Part shown: positions 45,613-55,317 of the stretch, piece by piece | Position numbering within the stretch: the stretch's first letter is position 1 | Layout of the letters: the number at the start of each line of letters is the position of its first letter | Origin: Prinsepia uniflora | Taxonomy: Eukaryota > Streptophyta > Magnoliopsida > Rosales > Rosaceae | Assembly (NCBI GenBank): GCA_032719365.1 | Contig: CM064871.1 | Coordinates: 64,058,416-64,122,415 of the forward strand | Direction of reading: 5' to 3' | DNA length: 64,000 bases | Translations under genes and position numbers: made by a program | The notes under the pieces: generated by a model | What the model saw: the letters and a program-made list of their open reading frames with translations, nothing else | Told to the model about the DNA's origin: nothing | Database searches by the model: none

Positions 45613-46735
45613 AAGATTACAATTTTTTCCAGACAACGACAATGATGATGAGATGATGTCCAGCGACAATTGCGATAGTGATAAAAGAAAATCTGCGACC
45701 TACACAATTGAATACCATTAACTGGAAGTAAACTCTAGATTAAAATCACTTAATAAACCCAATTCGTAACTAAGTTATTCCAATCTCATATAAATTGGTG
45801 AAGCAAACTGTAGATTAATATCATTTAAATAACCCAACTCTTCCAATCTCATATAAATTGGTGAAGCAAATGTTACCTGAAAATTTGATGGAAATACCCA
45901 GCAATTTGATGGATCTGTCCAAAAAAACTAACATGAGCATTTGGCAAGGTCTTTGTGGGAAGCCTGGATCCTTAAATGTCATTGTATTTTTCTTTTGATA
46001 TCATCCATCATCAAGTAATGAACTATAAACTGAAACTAAAATTAGGAATATGATAAACATGATTACAAAACACAGACACCACAAATATAAGGATGATATT
46101 GATTATCAAGGTCTTTGTGGGAAGCCTAGATCCTTGATTTTCTTGTCTTTTTCTTTTGATATCTATCATATTCACGCATGTCGATTTCACAATGAACATT
46201 TAAAAATACGGGGTACCTAAAATCACAACAAAAATCCTAATTTTTATTATGCTCGACAGAAAATCTAGCACAAAATCTACATTTTCCCTCAAATCAAATA
46301 GTTATCAAACCTCGAACAAAATCAATTGGAATTTCGATTGGGGCCAAAAATCAAATTAAAAAAATGATACAAAATTTCAGAAACCAAATAACGAACATGA
46401 AAGAAAATCAATTTGCATTCCAATTGATTACGAACCTATATTATGAATAGAAAGTGCACAATGAAATGAAATATTAACGACATCCAGATAAAAACAGAGA
46501 GCAGAAAATCAATAGCTCCATGTATAAATATAATCCTTGGCTTCCCCTTGGACTGACCCATCATATTAAAAACCCAAAAAACCTGCAAGCAATCAACCCA
46601 CAAAACGCAACATAGTAACCTGACTAACGCAAATAATAAACGAGAGAGGAAAATAATTATTATCAAATCCCTGTCATTTGAAGTAATCAATTGTGGAAAA
46701 ATAGCAAGCATAAAATTCTAGATGAAGCATAAAAT

Positions 46736-46740
46736 CGCAT
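46736..46740. other. 5-bp target duplication CGCAT, left
   Basis: Exact repeat at 60922-60926 on the far side of the Ty3/gypsy element. Confidence 0.9.
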
Positions 46741-47321
46741 TGTTGAATCAAAGATTGAACCCGCTGCGAAAAGTCCTCACAATTCCTGCAAACAGCAAAC
46801 AATTAGCTATCGTTGCCTCGATCGATTTACCGGGGGTTGTTCGACCAAGAACACTCCGATGCTTAAGTTAGCTTTGAGAGAGGAAAAGGATATACTTCGA
46901 AGCGAAGAATCAACGTAACTTGAAATGAAATGTGTCTTGCTATTTATAGGAAAATCTTGGGAGCCTTGGAGCGTTCTGATTGGTCGGTTGAATATTTAAT
47001 TAGTAAATAATATATTATTATTAAATATATTATTTAATAATTGTAATGATGGCTCATCATGATAGTAATGATATTTATTATATTTTAATATTAATATTAA
47101 TTATCCATTATTAAGAATAACGATAATTAACCCTCGGGGAGAATATCAATCTTACGGAGATTTTAACTCGATCAAATATCGTATTTAACTGGTAAATAGA
47201 TTATTTAATGTGCGGGTGTTTTTCAAATGATCAGCGTTATTGCCAAGGGCAATTTGGTCATTTTTTGGAATTACGGGACACGTGGCGGCCCCATAATTTT
47301 CGGATGATTTTGGGTTCCACA
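46741..47321 (-). repeat. 3' LTR (left) of the Tat element
   Basis: It runs from TGTTGAATCAAAGATTGAAC to ...TTGGGTTCCACA. Read on the minus strand it has a TATA box at 46948-46941 (TATAAATA). Confidence 0.92.
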
Positions 47322-47335
47322 AATGCCCCCACATC
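47322..47335 (-). other. Putative polypurine tract of the Tat element
   Basis: Minus strand GATGTGGGGGCATT immediately before the 3' LTR. It is G-rich but not a pure purine run, so moderate support. Confidence 0.5.
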
Positions 47336-47474
47336 GATTCGGTATTCAGGGAATCCGGAGGGATGTATATTGTTTGGAATCTTATATTACCGGGTTTCCG
47401 GTTACTGTTGGGTACAAGAAATGAGTCAGTATTTATTTGATGATTATGCCCCTGATTATAAGGGTTAAAAGTCC

Positions 47475-49040
47475 ATTATTATTTTTAGAATGACTAATCT
47501 GGGTTTAGTGGTGTGAATCGGACATAATGTGCAAAAATGACCATTTTGCCCCCAAGCATGGGCAAAATGTTGACTTTTGAGCCCGGGGGTCCAAAGGACG
47601 TGGGCCAGAGACCGTTACATAGGTCGAGTTGATACGAATCCATAGACAGGTGGCATGCCGAAATCGGAGATCGGATGCAAAAGTTATGGGTCTACGAAGG
47701 CGAGGGGCATTTTCGTAATTTTTTCAAACTAAGGGCGAAACGTCGACTTTTGACTCGGACGGTCAAACGGACTTTGACCGATGACTGTGACATAGTTCGG
47801 GATGTCACGGGTTCGTAGACAGGTGGCATGTCCAAAACGGGGCTCGGATGTGAAAGTTTACGGCTCTACATAGTACCGGGGTAAAATGGTAATTTTCCGA
47901 GCGAAGGGCGAAACGGTCTTTCAAACGAAAAGTGAATGCTGACTCAAGCTACCAGCCAAACATGTCACTTTCCCTCTCACTTTTACACCTGATTTTAGGG
48001 ATTAAATCTAGGGTTTAGAGACATTAAACCCTTAATTAGGGAAAAAACACTCAATTTGTCCATTTGTGTTATTGTTTAAATAACAGATCAAATTAGCTGT
48101 GAGAATTAGCAATTGAGAGGTTGAATCAGATCAAATTAAACACGAGAGACAGAGGGTGCACTGATTTTGCCGATTTCGAAAATTTTGAGAAATTGTGGTG
48201 AGAATTTGAATTCGGATTCGCGAGCTCTAAGGATCCATATTGAGACTCGATTGAGTCTTCTGAGGTCATTTCGAATCCATTCACAACAAAAACGAAGAGA
48301 ATTGGAGCTTCCCTGTGCAAGAACAGAAGCTCTGATTTTTGCTCGAAATCGAGCTTGAGTTCGAGCAGCTGGAGGTATAATTTTATGAAATTGATTATGC
48401 AAAAACTTTTGTTTCATTCTCACAATACTCTCTGTGTGATTTAATTTGAAAAACAGGGATGAATTGGACGAACCCGATCACGAAACCCGTTTGAGAGTTC
48501 ATCGGGGATTTATCAGATTTTGGTTATAATTGAAGTTTTAAACGTTACAGAACCTAAATTTAAATGGTTTAGATGAAATCAGTTTAAATAACGGAAGAAA
48601 ACAATGCCCAATTGAAGGAGAACAAATCGGGTCTCAACGCGGGTCTCCAACCCGTTTACCAGTCATTCGGGTAGAGGAGACGCACTGTAGCAGTTACTGT
48701 GCTACGCGCGTGGCTTCCACGCGCAGCCGCTTGCGGCGGTGCGCGTGGAGGCGTTTCCGGGGAGATTTTCAACAGGTGTTTTATTATATTTGATGTAATG
48801 AACATTTTTGGTGTTGGGTCCGAGACAAACTGACATTGTATCAATACTGTTTCGAGGGTCCGATGGTTTAGGTTATACCTTTAAATTTTTATTAAATTCC
48901 CGAAAAATTGTGGAAAATTGATATGATGTTTTTAGAGTCATTGGTGACCCTTTATAATGTTTATTGGGCAGGATTCGAAATTCCTAAAAAGCGTCAGAAA
49001 TTACGGAATCGCGTGCGGTTTGGAAAATGAGCAGTTTGGA
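47475..49040 (+). repeat. Fragment of a gag-only-family LTR inside the Tat element
   Basis: From 'ttagaatgactaatc' (47488) to about 49040 the plus strand matches the sense strand of the long LTRs: two CC(T)GTCTA..GGCA(C/T)G blocks near 47645 and 47820, and the GC-rich hairpin at 48718-48747. Both LTR termini are missing. It corresponds to roughly the 5' half of the LTR. Its sense direction is plus, opposite to the Tat element and the same as the antisense ORF downstream. Confidence 0.7.
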
Positions 49041-49044
49041 TGGT

Positions 49045-49262
49045 GCGTGCTTGCATCGGTAGGCTGGCTCACATTCATTGTGACCATTGCTAGTACCACA
49101 AATATGCTTGCTACGTGGTGACCGGAGTTTGGCTGAACAGTCGACGGGGATTTGGTGGTGATTGAGTGCACTTGCGAACGTGACTAGTGAGCATTGGTAG
49201 GCTGGGTCACATCTGCTGTGACTTTTGCTAGTACCACAAATATGTTCGCTATGCGTCAAGGT
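49045..49262 (+). repeat. Spaced duplication upstream of the antisense ORF
   Basis: 'ggtaggctgg(c/g)tcacat' followed by 'tgctagtaccacaaatatg' occurs at about 49050-49110 and 49196-49255, 145 bp apart. Confidence 0.7.
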
Positions 49263-49337
49263 GCTGAGAGACCCAGCAAGCCTGTTTTGTGGGAGCGTGG
49301 CGGTTCTCGTAGCCTTAGTCCATTCTGAGGGAAAGAT

Positions 49338-51035
49338 ATGGAGTTTGAGAAGCCTGAAGACTTTAAGGAGTGGAAAGCTCGCAATCAAATTGCTTTTCCC
49401 GAGGATGTCTTTGTGGAGCTTGGAGACAGATGCTCTTCCATGAAGGCTCTTAAGCATGGAAGGGGAAAGAACCCTGTCGGCGGTCGGTGGACTAAATTCC
49501 ATCCTTTGACCATTGGGTGGGGTTTCAAGTTCCCGTTCTCGAAGTTCTTTTCTAAGATTATTGGCCGGATGGGATGCAGTCCTGCTCAACTGGACGTCGA
49601 TGCTTATCGACACATCATGTGCTTTGAGAAGTTGAACAAGTTCTTTAGCCTGGGACTCTCGGAAGATGAATTCTGGCATTGCTATTCCGTGTCACACAAC
49701 GGAGTTACCGGCGGTCGGCTTTCTCGAGTCGTTCCCAAGGTGGAGCTATTTTTGAGGGCGGAGTTCAATGACAGTGCGTACAGAGTCAACTGTATTGAAG
49801 TCGGTGGTGCATGGGACAAACACGCCTCCTCAGACCTGAGGATTGCCTCACATTTCCGTTCGTTTGATGAGTTGTATAGCGGATTTGAAAGTCATCCTGA
49901 TCTCAAGAAGATTGATATGGCTTTGAAAATTCCCCCAGAGTTCCGAGACATGAGTTGGCTACTTTCTCCACTTAGAGATTTGAATGGTGGGGGGCCCTCG
50001 GATATCCTAATCAAAGAGTGGTTGAGTGCTCCATTGCGGTTGAAGAAACCCGTTATCCAGAAGAGGAATGATAAGCAAGGATCCATTGTTTCTTTGGAGA
50101 AAAGGCATGCTGAGCAGCTTCATTTCAAGCCTGACCGTTCTATTCCTGCGGAGTCATCTAGCAAACGTAAAGCTTCAGAAGGTCCTTGCGAGGGTGTACC
50201 CAAGCAACTTAAGAAGCTGAAGGTGATCCCCACCTCCCACTACCCGGTTCATCAAGCGTCGAGAGATGAATGCCTAGATCGGATAGTGGGGGAGACACGT
50301 GCACCGTCCAAGATTGCTGATGTGATAGGTGCCCCCATCCCAACAGAGGACAGTCAGAAAACTGTTTCGCGAGGGGCTTTCGACAAGGTAGTCCGAGACC
50401 TTAGGATTGCGAAAGCTGGGGCCCATAAGTTGGTTGACATGCTTCGTGGGAATGTTGGTTTGGAGGGTGAAAATGAGCGAATGAAGAGCGAATGTAAACG
50501 TCTTCGAGAAGCGCGAGACCACTCTAGTCGGAATAACGAAGTTTTGGTCGGAAGGATCCACTCATTGGAAGTCAAAGTGGGCGAGCTGGAGGTGAGCCGT
50601 ACGGAGAGGATTCGGATAGAAAAGGAGCGAGACCCTGCTCGAGACGAGCTCTCTTTGCTGCGCAGAAAGTTGCAAGACTCAGAAGAAACAAGCAGACTTT
50701 TGGAGGTGGAGATCCAGAGTCTAAAAGCGGCAATGCTCCCGGGACATGATTATTTACAATCGCCGCATGCCCCCACAACTTTGTGCCAAATACCTGTTGA
50801 GGCACAAAAGTTGGATATGGCGAGTTGTAGCGGGGTCACCACCAAAGAGCGGGAACCAGAGTTGGAGCAAGAGCTGGAGCCTGTTCCGGTATCTTTCCCA
50901 GAGCCCGAGGCCGGGACCAGGAATGAAGCTGTCCCTGAGACTGCTGATTCATTGTTTCATGACACTTCCTTACTTTCAGCAGAAGAGTGGGAAGAGTTTA
51001 GAAACACGATGGGATTTGAAGATTTGCCTCCATAG
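49338..51035 (+). CDS. Antisense ORF of the Tat element, coiled-coil protein of unknown function
   Basis: 565 codons, uninterrupted, from ATG at 49338 to TAG at 51035, on the strand opposite to gag-pol and between integrase and the 3' LTR. The N-terminal half (about 1-230) looks like a folded domain with motifs FHPLTIGWGFKFPFSKFF, YRHIMCFEKLN, FWHCYSVSHNG and SWLLSPLRDLNGG. About 230-330 is basic and disordered. About 350-480 is a strongly predicted coiled coil (ENERMKSECKRLREARD, LEVKVGELEVSRTERIRIEK, LLRRKLQDSEETSRLLEVE). The tail is Glu/Pro-rich and ends EEWEEFRNTMGFEDLPP. Antisense ORFs in this position are known in Tat/Ogre elements, with no established function. It is notable that this frame is intact while gag and pol are broken. 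Transcription would need a promoter on the plus strand. Confidence 0.8.
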   Translation: MEFEKPEDFKEWKARNQIAFPEDVFVELGDRCSSMKALKHGRGKNPVGGRWTKFHPLTIGWGFKFPFSKFFSKIIGRMGCSPAQLDVDAYRHIMCFEKLNKFFSLGLSEDEFWHCYSVSHNGVTGGRLSRVVPKVELFLRAEFNDSAYRVNCIEVGGAWDKHASSDLRIASHFRSFDELYSGFESHPDLKKIDMALKIPPEFRDMSWLLSPLRDLNGGGPSDILIKEWLSAPLRLKKPVIQKRNDKQGSIVSLEKRHAEQLHFKPDRSIPAESSSKRKASEGPCEGVPKQLKKLKVIPTSHYPVHQASRDECLDRIVGETRAPSKIADVIGAPIPTEDSQKTVSRGAFDKVVRDLRIAKAGAHKLVDMLRGNVGLEGENERMKSECKRLREARDHSSRNNEVLVGRIHSLEVKVGELEVSRTERIRIEKERDPARDELSLLRRKLQDSEETSRLLEVEIQSLKAAMLPGHDYLQSPHAPTTLCQIPVEAQKLDMASCSGVTTKEREPELEQELEPVPVSFPEPEAGTRNEAVPETADSLFHDTSLLSAEEWEEFRNTMGFEDLPP

Positions 51036-51569
51036 TTACATGTCGGCTTGTTCTTGTGTGTTTTTTTTATGTATTGTACAACTGGTGTGAGCAATCGTCA
51101 TGTGATTTGCCAAACACTTACCAAATGAATAAATAAGAAGAATGTAAGTTAAGTTGTTGAAACGCAAGTGTTAACTTTCTTATATGTTATGTGTCGAAGT
51201 GAATATTTTTAAATGCCTGTTAATGCATTGGTGTGAGCTTGTTTATATGCCTCAACCAAAAACCATGTGTGTATAACAGTGGGTTCTAAATGACTTGTGA
51301 CGCTTTTAGATGATTAAGCCTTTGGAATGATGCCTTCAGGGAAGGGCTTGCGCTTCTTTAAGAGAAGGCTTGAAGTGCTTCGATGAAGAAGACTTAGGGA
51401 GCTTCCAAGAGGAAGGCTTAGGATGCTTCCTAGGAGGAAGGCTTGAGGTGCTTCCTGAAGGAAGGCTTTGGATGCTTCCCGGAGGAAGGCTTGAGTTCTT
51501 CCCGGGGGAATAAAGTCTTTTATTTGGCATCAAACAACGACTAGCTTTATTATTGAGCTCTAGTTTGCA
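51036..51569. repeat. Region between antisense ORF and pol, with a minisatellite
   Basis: At about 51340-51510 a 27-30 bp unit (GGAAGGCTTGAGGTGCTTCC and variants) is repeated about six times. It separates the convergent 3' ends of the antisense ORF and pol. Confidence 0.75.
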
Positions 51570-52271
51570 TTACACATAATATTTTCGGAGGTGATGAGCG
51601 TTCATGGAACCACTCACTAACTTCCCGTCCATGGTCTCCAAGGTATAGCTTCCTTTTCCGCCTACTTGGTAGATTCGGTAAGGTCCTTCCCAAGGGGACT
51701 TGAGTTTTTGAGACCCTGGACGATTGGGTACCGCAAACTTTTTCTTGAGAACAAGGTCTCCTGGGAGAAAGTGCCGGAGTCGAGCCTTCTTGTTATAGGA
51801 GCTTCTCACTTGCTGCTGGTAGCTGGAGATACGCTTCACTACTTGCTCTCTTAATTCCTCGCTGAGATCAAGTGAAGTTCTCAGAGCGATGGAGTTGACC
51901 ACTGGATCGTCGAGCTCGGTGAAGGGTACCGGGACAACAACGTGTGGAGGAATGACTGCGTCAGTACGGTATGCAAGGGTGAATGGAGACTCTCCTGTTG
52001 CTCGACGCGGAGTGGTACGGTATGCCCAGAGCGTGCCATCCAACTCCTCCTCCCACAAGCCTTTTTTATCTTCGAGCTGCTTCTTGATACAGTTAAGGAT
52101 CGTTTTGTTGGAAGCTTCAGCTTGGCCATTACCCTGGGGGTAATATGCAGTTGAAGTGAAATGCTTGATCCTCCAAAGCTCAAAGAACTCGTTGATTATG
52201 GTGCCAGTGAACTGAGTCCCATTGTCAGTCAGAATGACCTTGGGGAGCCCAAATCGGCAGATAATCTGGCT
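51570..52271 (-). pseudogene. pol: Integrase core second half and C-terminus (pol fragment)
   Basis: In the same frame as the upstream pol pieces, right after the TAG at 52272-52274. It contains the second catalytic Asp (VILTDNGTQF) and the Glu region (YYPQGNGQAEASNKT) of the D,D-35-E core. The C-terminal GPY/F-like part follows (SPWEGPYRIYQV) and ends HHLRKYYV at the stop in 51570-51572. With the upstream piece this makes a complete integrase interrupted only by the TAG. Confidence 0.88.
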
Positions 52272-52955
52272 CTAGATGAATTTTTGGACATCAGCCTGGG
52301 TTATGGTGGCCAAAGCTTTTGCCTCCACCCACTTAGTGAAGTAGTCCGTGGCGACAATCAAATACCTCTTGCTTGGGATTGGGGTGCTTGGGAGTGGTCC
52401 AACGATGTCAAGTCCCCATTGCATGAATGGCCAAGGGCTTAATTGTGCATGCAACTCTTCCGGTGGTGCCAATTGGTTAGGCTTGAACCTTTGGCATTTG
52501 TCGCATTTCTGGGCATATTGCAGAGCTTCCTGGCGTAGAGTAGGCCAGTAAAACCCTGCACTAAGCGTCTTTTGAGCGAGCGATCTTCCACCAGAATGAT
52601 TTCCACAATGCCCTTCATGAACTTCTGCCAAGACCTTCAATGTTTCTAGGTGCCTCAAACATAACAAGTTTGGTCCTGTAAAGCTCTTTCGAAAGAGTTG
52701 GCCCCTGTCGACATAGTATCGTACAGCTTTCATCTGGATTTTGCGGGCCTCTAATCGTTCATCAGGCAATATTCCATGTCCCAGATAGTTGAGGAAAGGA
52801 TCTTGCCAGCTTGGAGATGAACCAATTTGTCTCACTTCGATCTCCCTCATGTCAATACTTCTCCGTTCGAGATATTCGATCGGGATCGAGCGCTTGAAAC
52901 GAAATTCAAGTGATGATGCTAGATTGGCCAGCGCATCTGCTTGCGTATTTTCCGC
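52272..52955 (-). pseudogene. pol: RNase H tail, integrase zinc-binding domain and first half of core (pol fragment)
   Basis: It follows the TGA at 52956-52958 in the same frame. It begins with the last RNase H motif (QADALANLAS), then a linker, then the integrase HHCC domain (HEGHCGNHSGGRS ... KCDKCQ), and the first catalytic Asp (WGLDIVGPLP). It stops at TAG 52272-52274, where the family is expected to have Trp (a G-to-A change would explain it). Confidence 0.88.
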
Positions 52956-54938
52956 TCATGGAAGTTGATGAAAAGTAAAAATCGGGAAAAGGGTAAGCAT
53001 TTCCTGGACCTTGTTATTATACTTGAGCATTCTTGCATCACGCGCAGCATATTCACCGGTTGATTGGTTAGTAATCAATTGCGAGTCCGAATGAATAGCG
53101 AGGCGTTTGATTCCCAACTCCTTGGCAAGCGTGAGCCCGCAAATCAAAGCCTCATACTCCGCTTCATTGTTAGAGGCTTTGAATCCGAACTGTACCGCCT
53201 GTTCCATTATTGAGCCATCTGGAGTGATAAGGACAATCCCTGCTCCTGCCCCCTTCTGGTTTGAGGAGCCGTCAACAAAGAGTTTCCATAGAAGATTGGA
53301 AATTGAGGGCTGTAGGGAAGAAGAACTGGCCTCTTGATCCCGTGGTAGAGAAGTGTTGGCGGCCCCGGGGGTTTTGCCAAGCTTATTGCCTCCTTCCAGT
53401 GACGCCGGTGTGAACTCCACAACAAAATCCGCTAAGGTCTGGCCTTTGACAGCTGTCCGTGGACGATAGAGCAAATCATGCTGACTCAACTCGATGGCCC
53501 ATTTCATTACCCGTGTCGATGCATCAGGTGCATGGAGTAACGAACGGAGTGGATATTCGGTCATGACGATCACTCGATGAGCTTGAAAGTATGGCCTCAG
53601 CTTCTTTGTGGTAACTAGTAATGCCAGAATCAGCCTTTCAAATTTCGGGTATCGTGTCTCAGCATCAAGGAGGGCTTTGGATGTGTAAAATACAGGAAGC
53701 TGAATCCCATTTTCTTCCCGGATAAGTGCGGAGCTTACAGCAACGTCCGAAACCCCCAGATAGAGGAACAGGTCCTCGTTATCCTTGGGTTTTGATAGCA
53801 ATGGTGGGGATGTCAAGTAGGCCTTGAGATATTGAAATGCGTTCTCACAACCTTCATCCCACTTATCCCTGGATGCCTTCTTTACTGCCTGGAAGAAAGG
53901 TCGACACCGGTCAGTTGATTTGGACAGGAACCTATTCAACGCTGCTGCCCGTCCAGTGAGACTTTGAATCTCCTTCAGACTTGATGGGGATTTCATCTCG
54001 AGTATTGCCTTGATTTGTTTTGGGTTTGCTTCGATCCCACGTTGAGTCACAAGGTATCCCAAGAACTTCCCCGCTGACACTCCGAAAGTACATTTAAGAG
54101 GGTTGAGCTTCATTTTGTACTTCTTCAGCAAGTTGAAGGTCTCTCGCAAGTTGGCGATATGATCCCCTCGTTTTTCTCCTTTGACCATGATATCATCCAC
54201 ATAGACTTCCATGGTTTTGCCGATGAGATCCTTGAACATCCGATTGACGAGCCTCTGGTACGTCGCTCCTGCATTCTTGAGGCCAAATGGCATCACCTTG
54301 TAGCAGTATACACCTCGGTCGAAGACGAAGGCCGTTTTGTCCTTATCTCTTTCGTGCATGGAAATCTGATTATAGCCCGAGTATGCATCCAGGAAGCTTA
54401 GCAGCTCATTCCATGCAGTTGAATCTACTAAGAGATCGATTCTAGGCAGAGGATAGTGATCCTTTGGGCACGCAAGATTGAGGTCGGTGTAATCAACACA
54501 AACTCTCCACCGTCCAGCCTCCTTTTTCTTGACAAGCACGACATTTGCTAGCCATTCAGAGTGCGGAACTTCTTCAATGGATCCAGCAATGAGTAACTTG
54601 TCGATCTCCTCTTGAATGATAGCAATTTTCTCTGGGGAAAAGTTGCGCCTTTTCTGCTTGACCGGCTTGTGGTGGGGATTGACGTGTAGCCTGTGGCTAA
54701 CGATAGTAGGGTCAATCCCAGGCATGTTAGACGGAGACCAAGCAAAAACTTCTTTCTCCCTACGCAGGAAGGCTATGAGTTCTTCCTTTTCTGTGTCACT
54801 TAACCGGGCGCCAATACGGGCCTCTTGCTCAGGATGTCGAGGGTCAAGCTGAACGAGGATGACGTCATCCTCCGGTTGCCACCCTTCCAGAGCCGATGGT
54901 TCCTCGTGAACGTCAGGATCTTGACCCGTGATTAGTTG
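52956..54938 (-). pseudogene. pol: Reverse transcriptase and RNase H (pol fragment)
   Basis: It is open from just after the TAG at 54939-54941 to the TGA at 52956-52958. Counted from the Met at 54725, the RT motifs are LVKKKEAGRWRVCVDYTDLN, LSFLDAYSGYNQ with catalytic Asp 113, MPFGLKNAGATYQRLVN, and YVDD at 175-178. Connection and a first RNase H-like part follow (SDVAVSSALIRE, FYTSKAL). A second RNase H then shows its acidic residues in FVDGSSN, NEAEYEAL and HSDSQL. Two RNase H-like regions are typical of the Tat lineage. All RT catalytic residues are present, so this domain decayed only through the terminal stop (CGA to TGA would explain it). Confidence 0.9.
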
Positions 54939-55312
54939 CTATTTGGGAGATGAAGAAGAAATCTTGCCCCCATTGGATGATCCTGCTTGGGGAATGAATT
55001 CTGCCACCTTTACCTCCTTTAGCCCTTCGGTGAGGCACCGTCGAGCCATCGTCTGATCGCCCTTGATTTCTCCGATTCCACCACCGGGAATAGGGAATCT
55101 AATCTTTTGGTAAAGGCTTGACGTGGTTGCGAGGATTTTGTGAAGCCATGGCCTTCCGAGGATTCCATTGTATGGAGAGTACTCGTCCATGATGTAAAAG
55201 GTCTGGGTCGTGACAACGGGGTTTGAATGTACATCTAGCTGGAGAGTACCAACGGTCATACTGGTTGACCCATTGAAGCCTCGGAGAGGGACAGCCCCTT
55301 TTACTACTAGGC
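54939..55312 (-). pseudogene. pol: Protease C-terminal half and linker (pol fragment)
   Basis: From the solo-LTR insertion edge to TAG 54939-54941. It contains VPLRGFNGSTSMTVGTLQLD, FYIMDEYSPYNGILGRPWLH (the ILGRPWL flap/C-terminal motif of retropepsins) and a linker. It continues in the same frame beyond the TAG into RT. Confidence 0.85.
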
Positions 55313-55317
55313 TTTCT

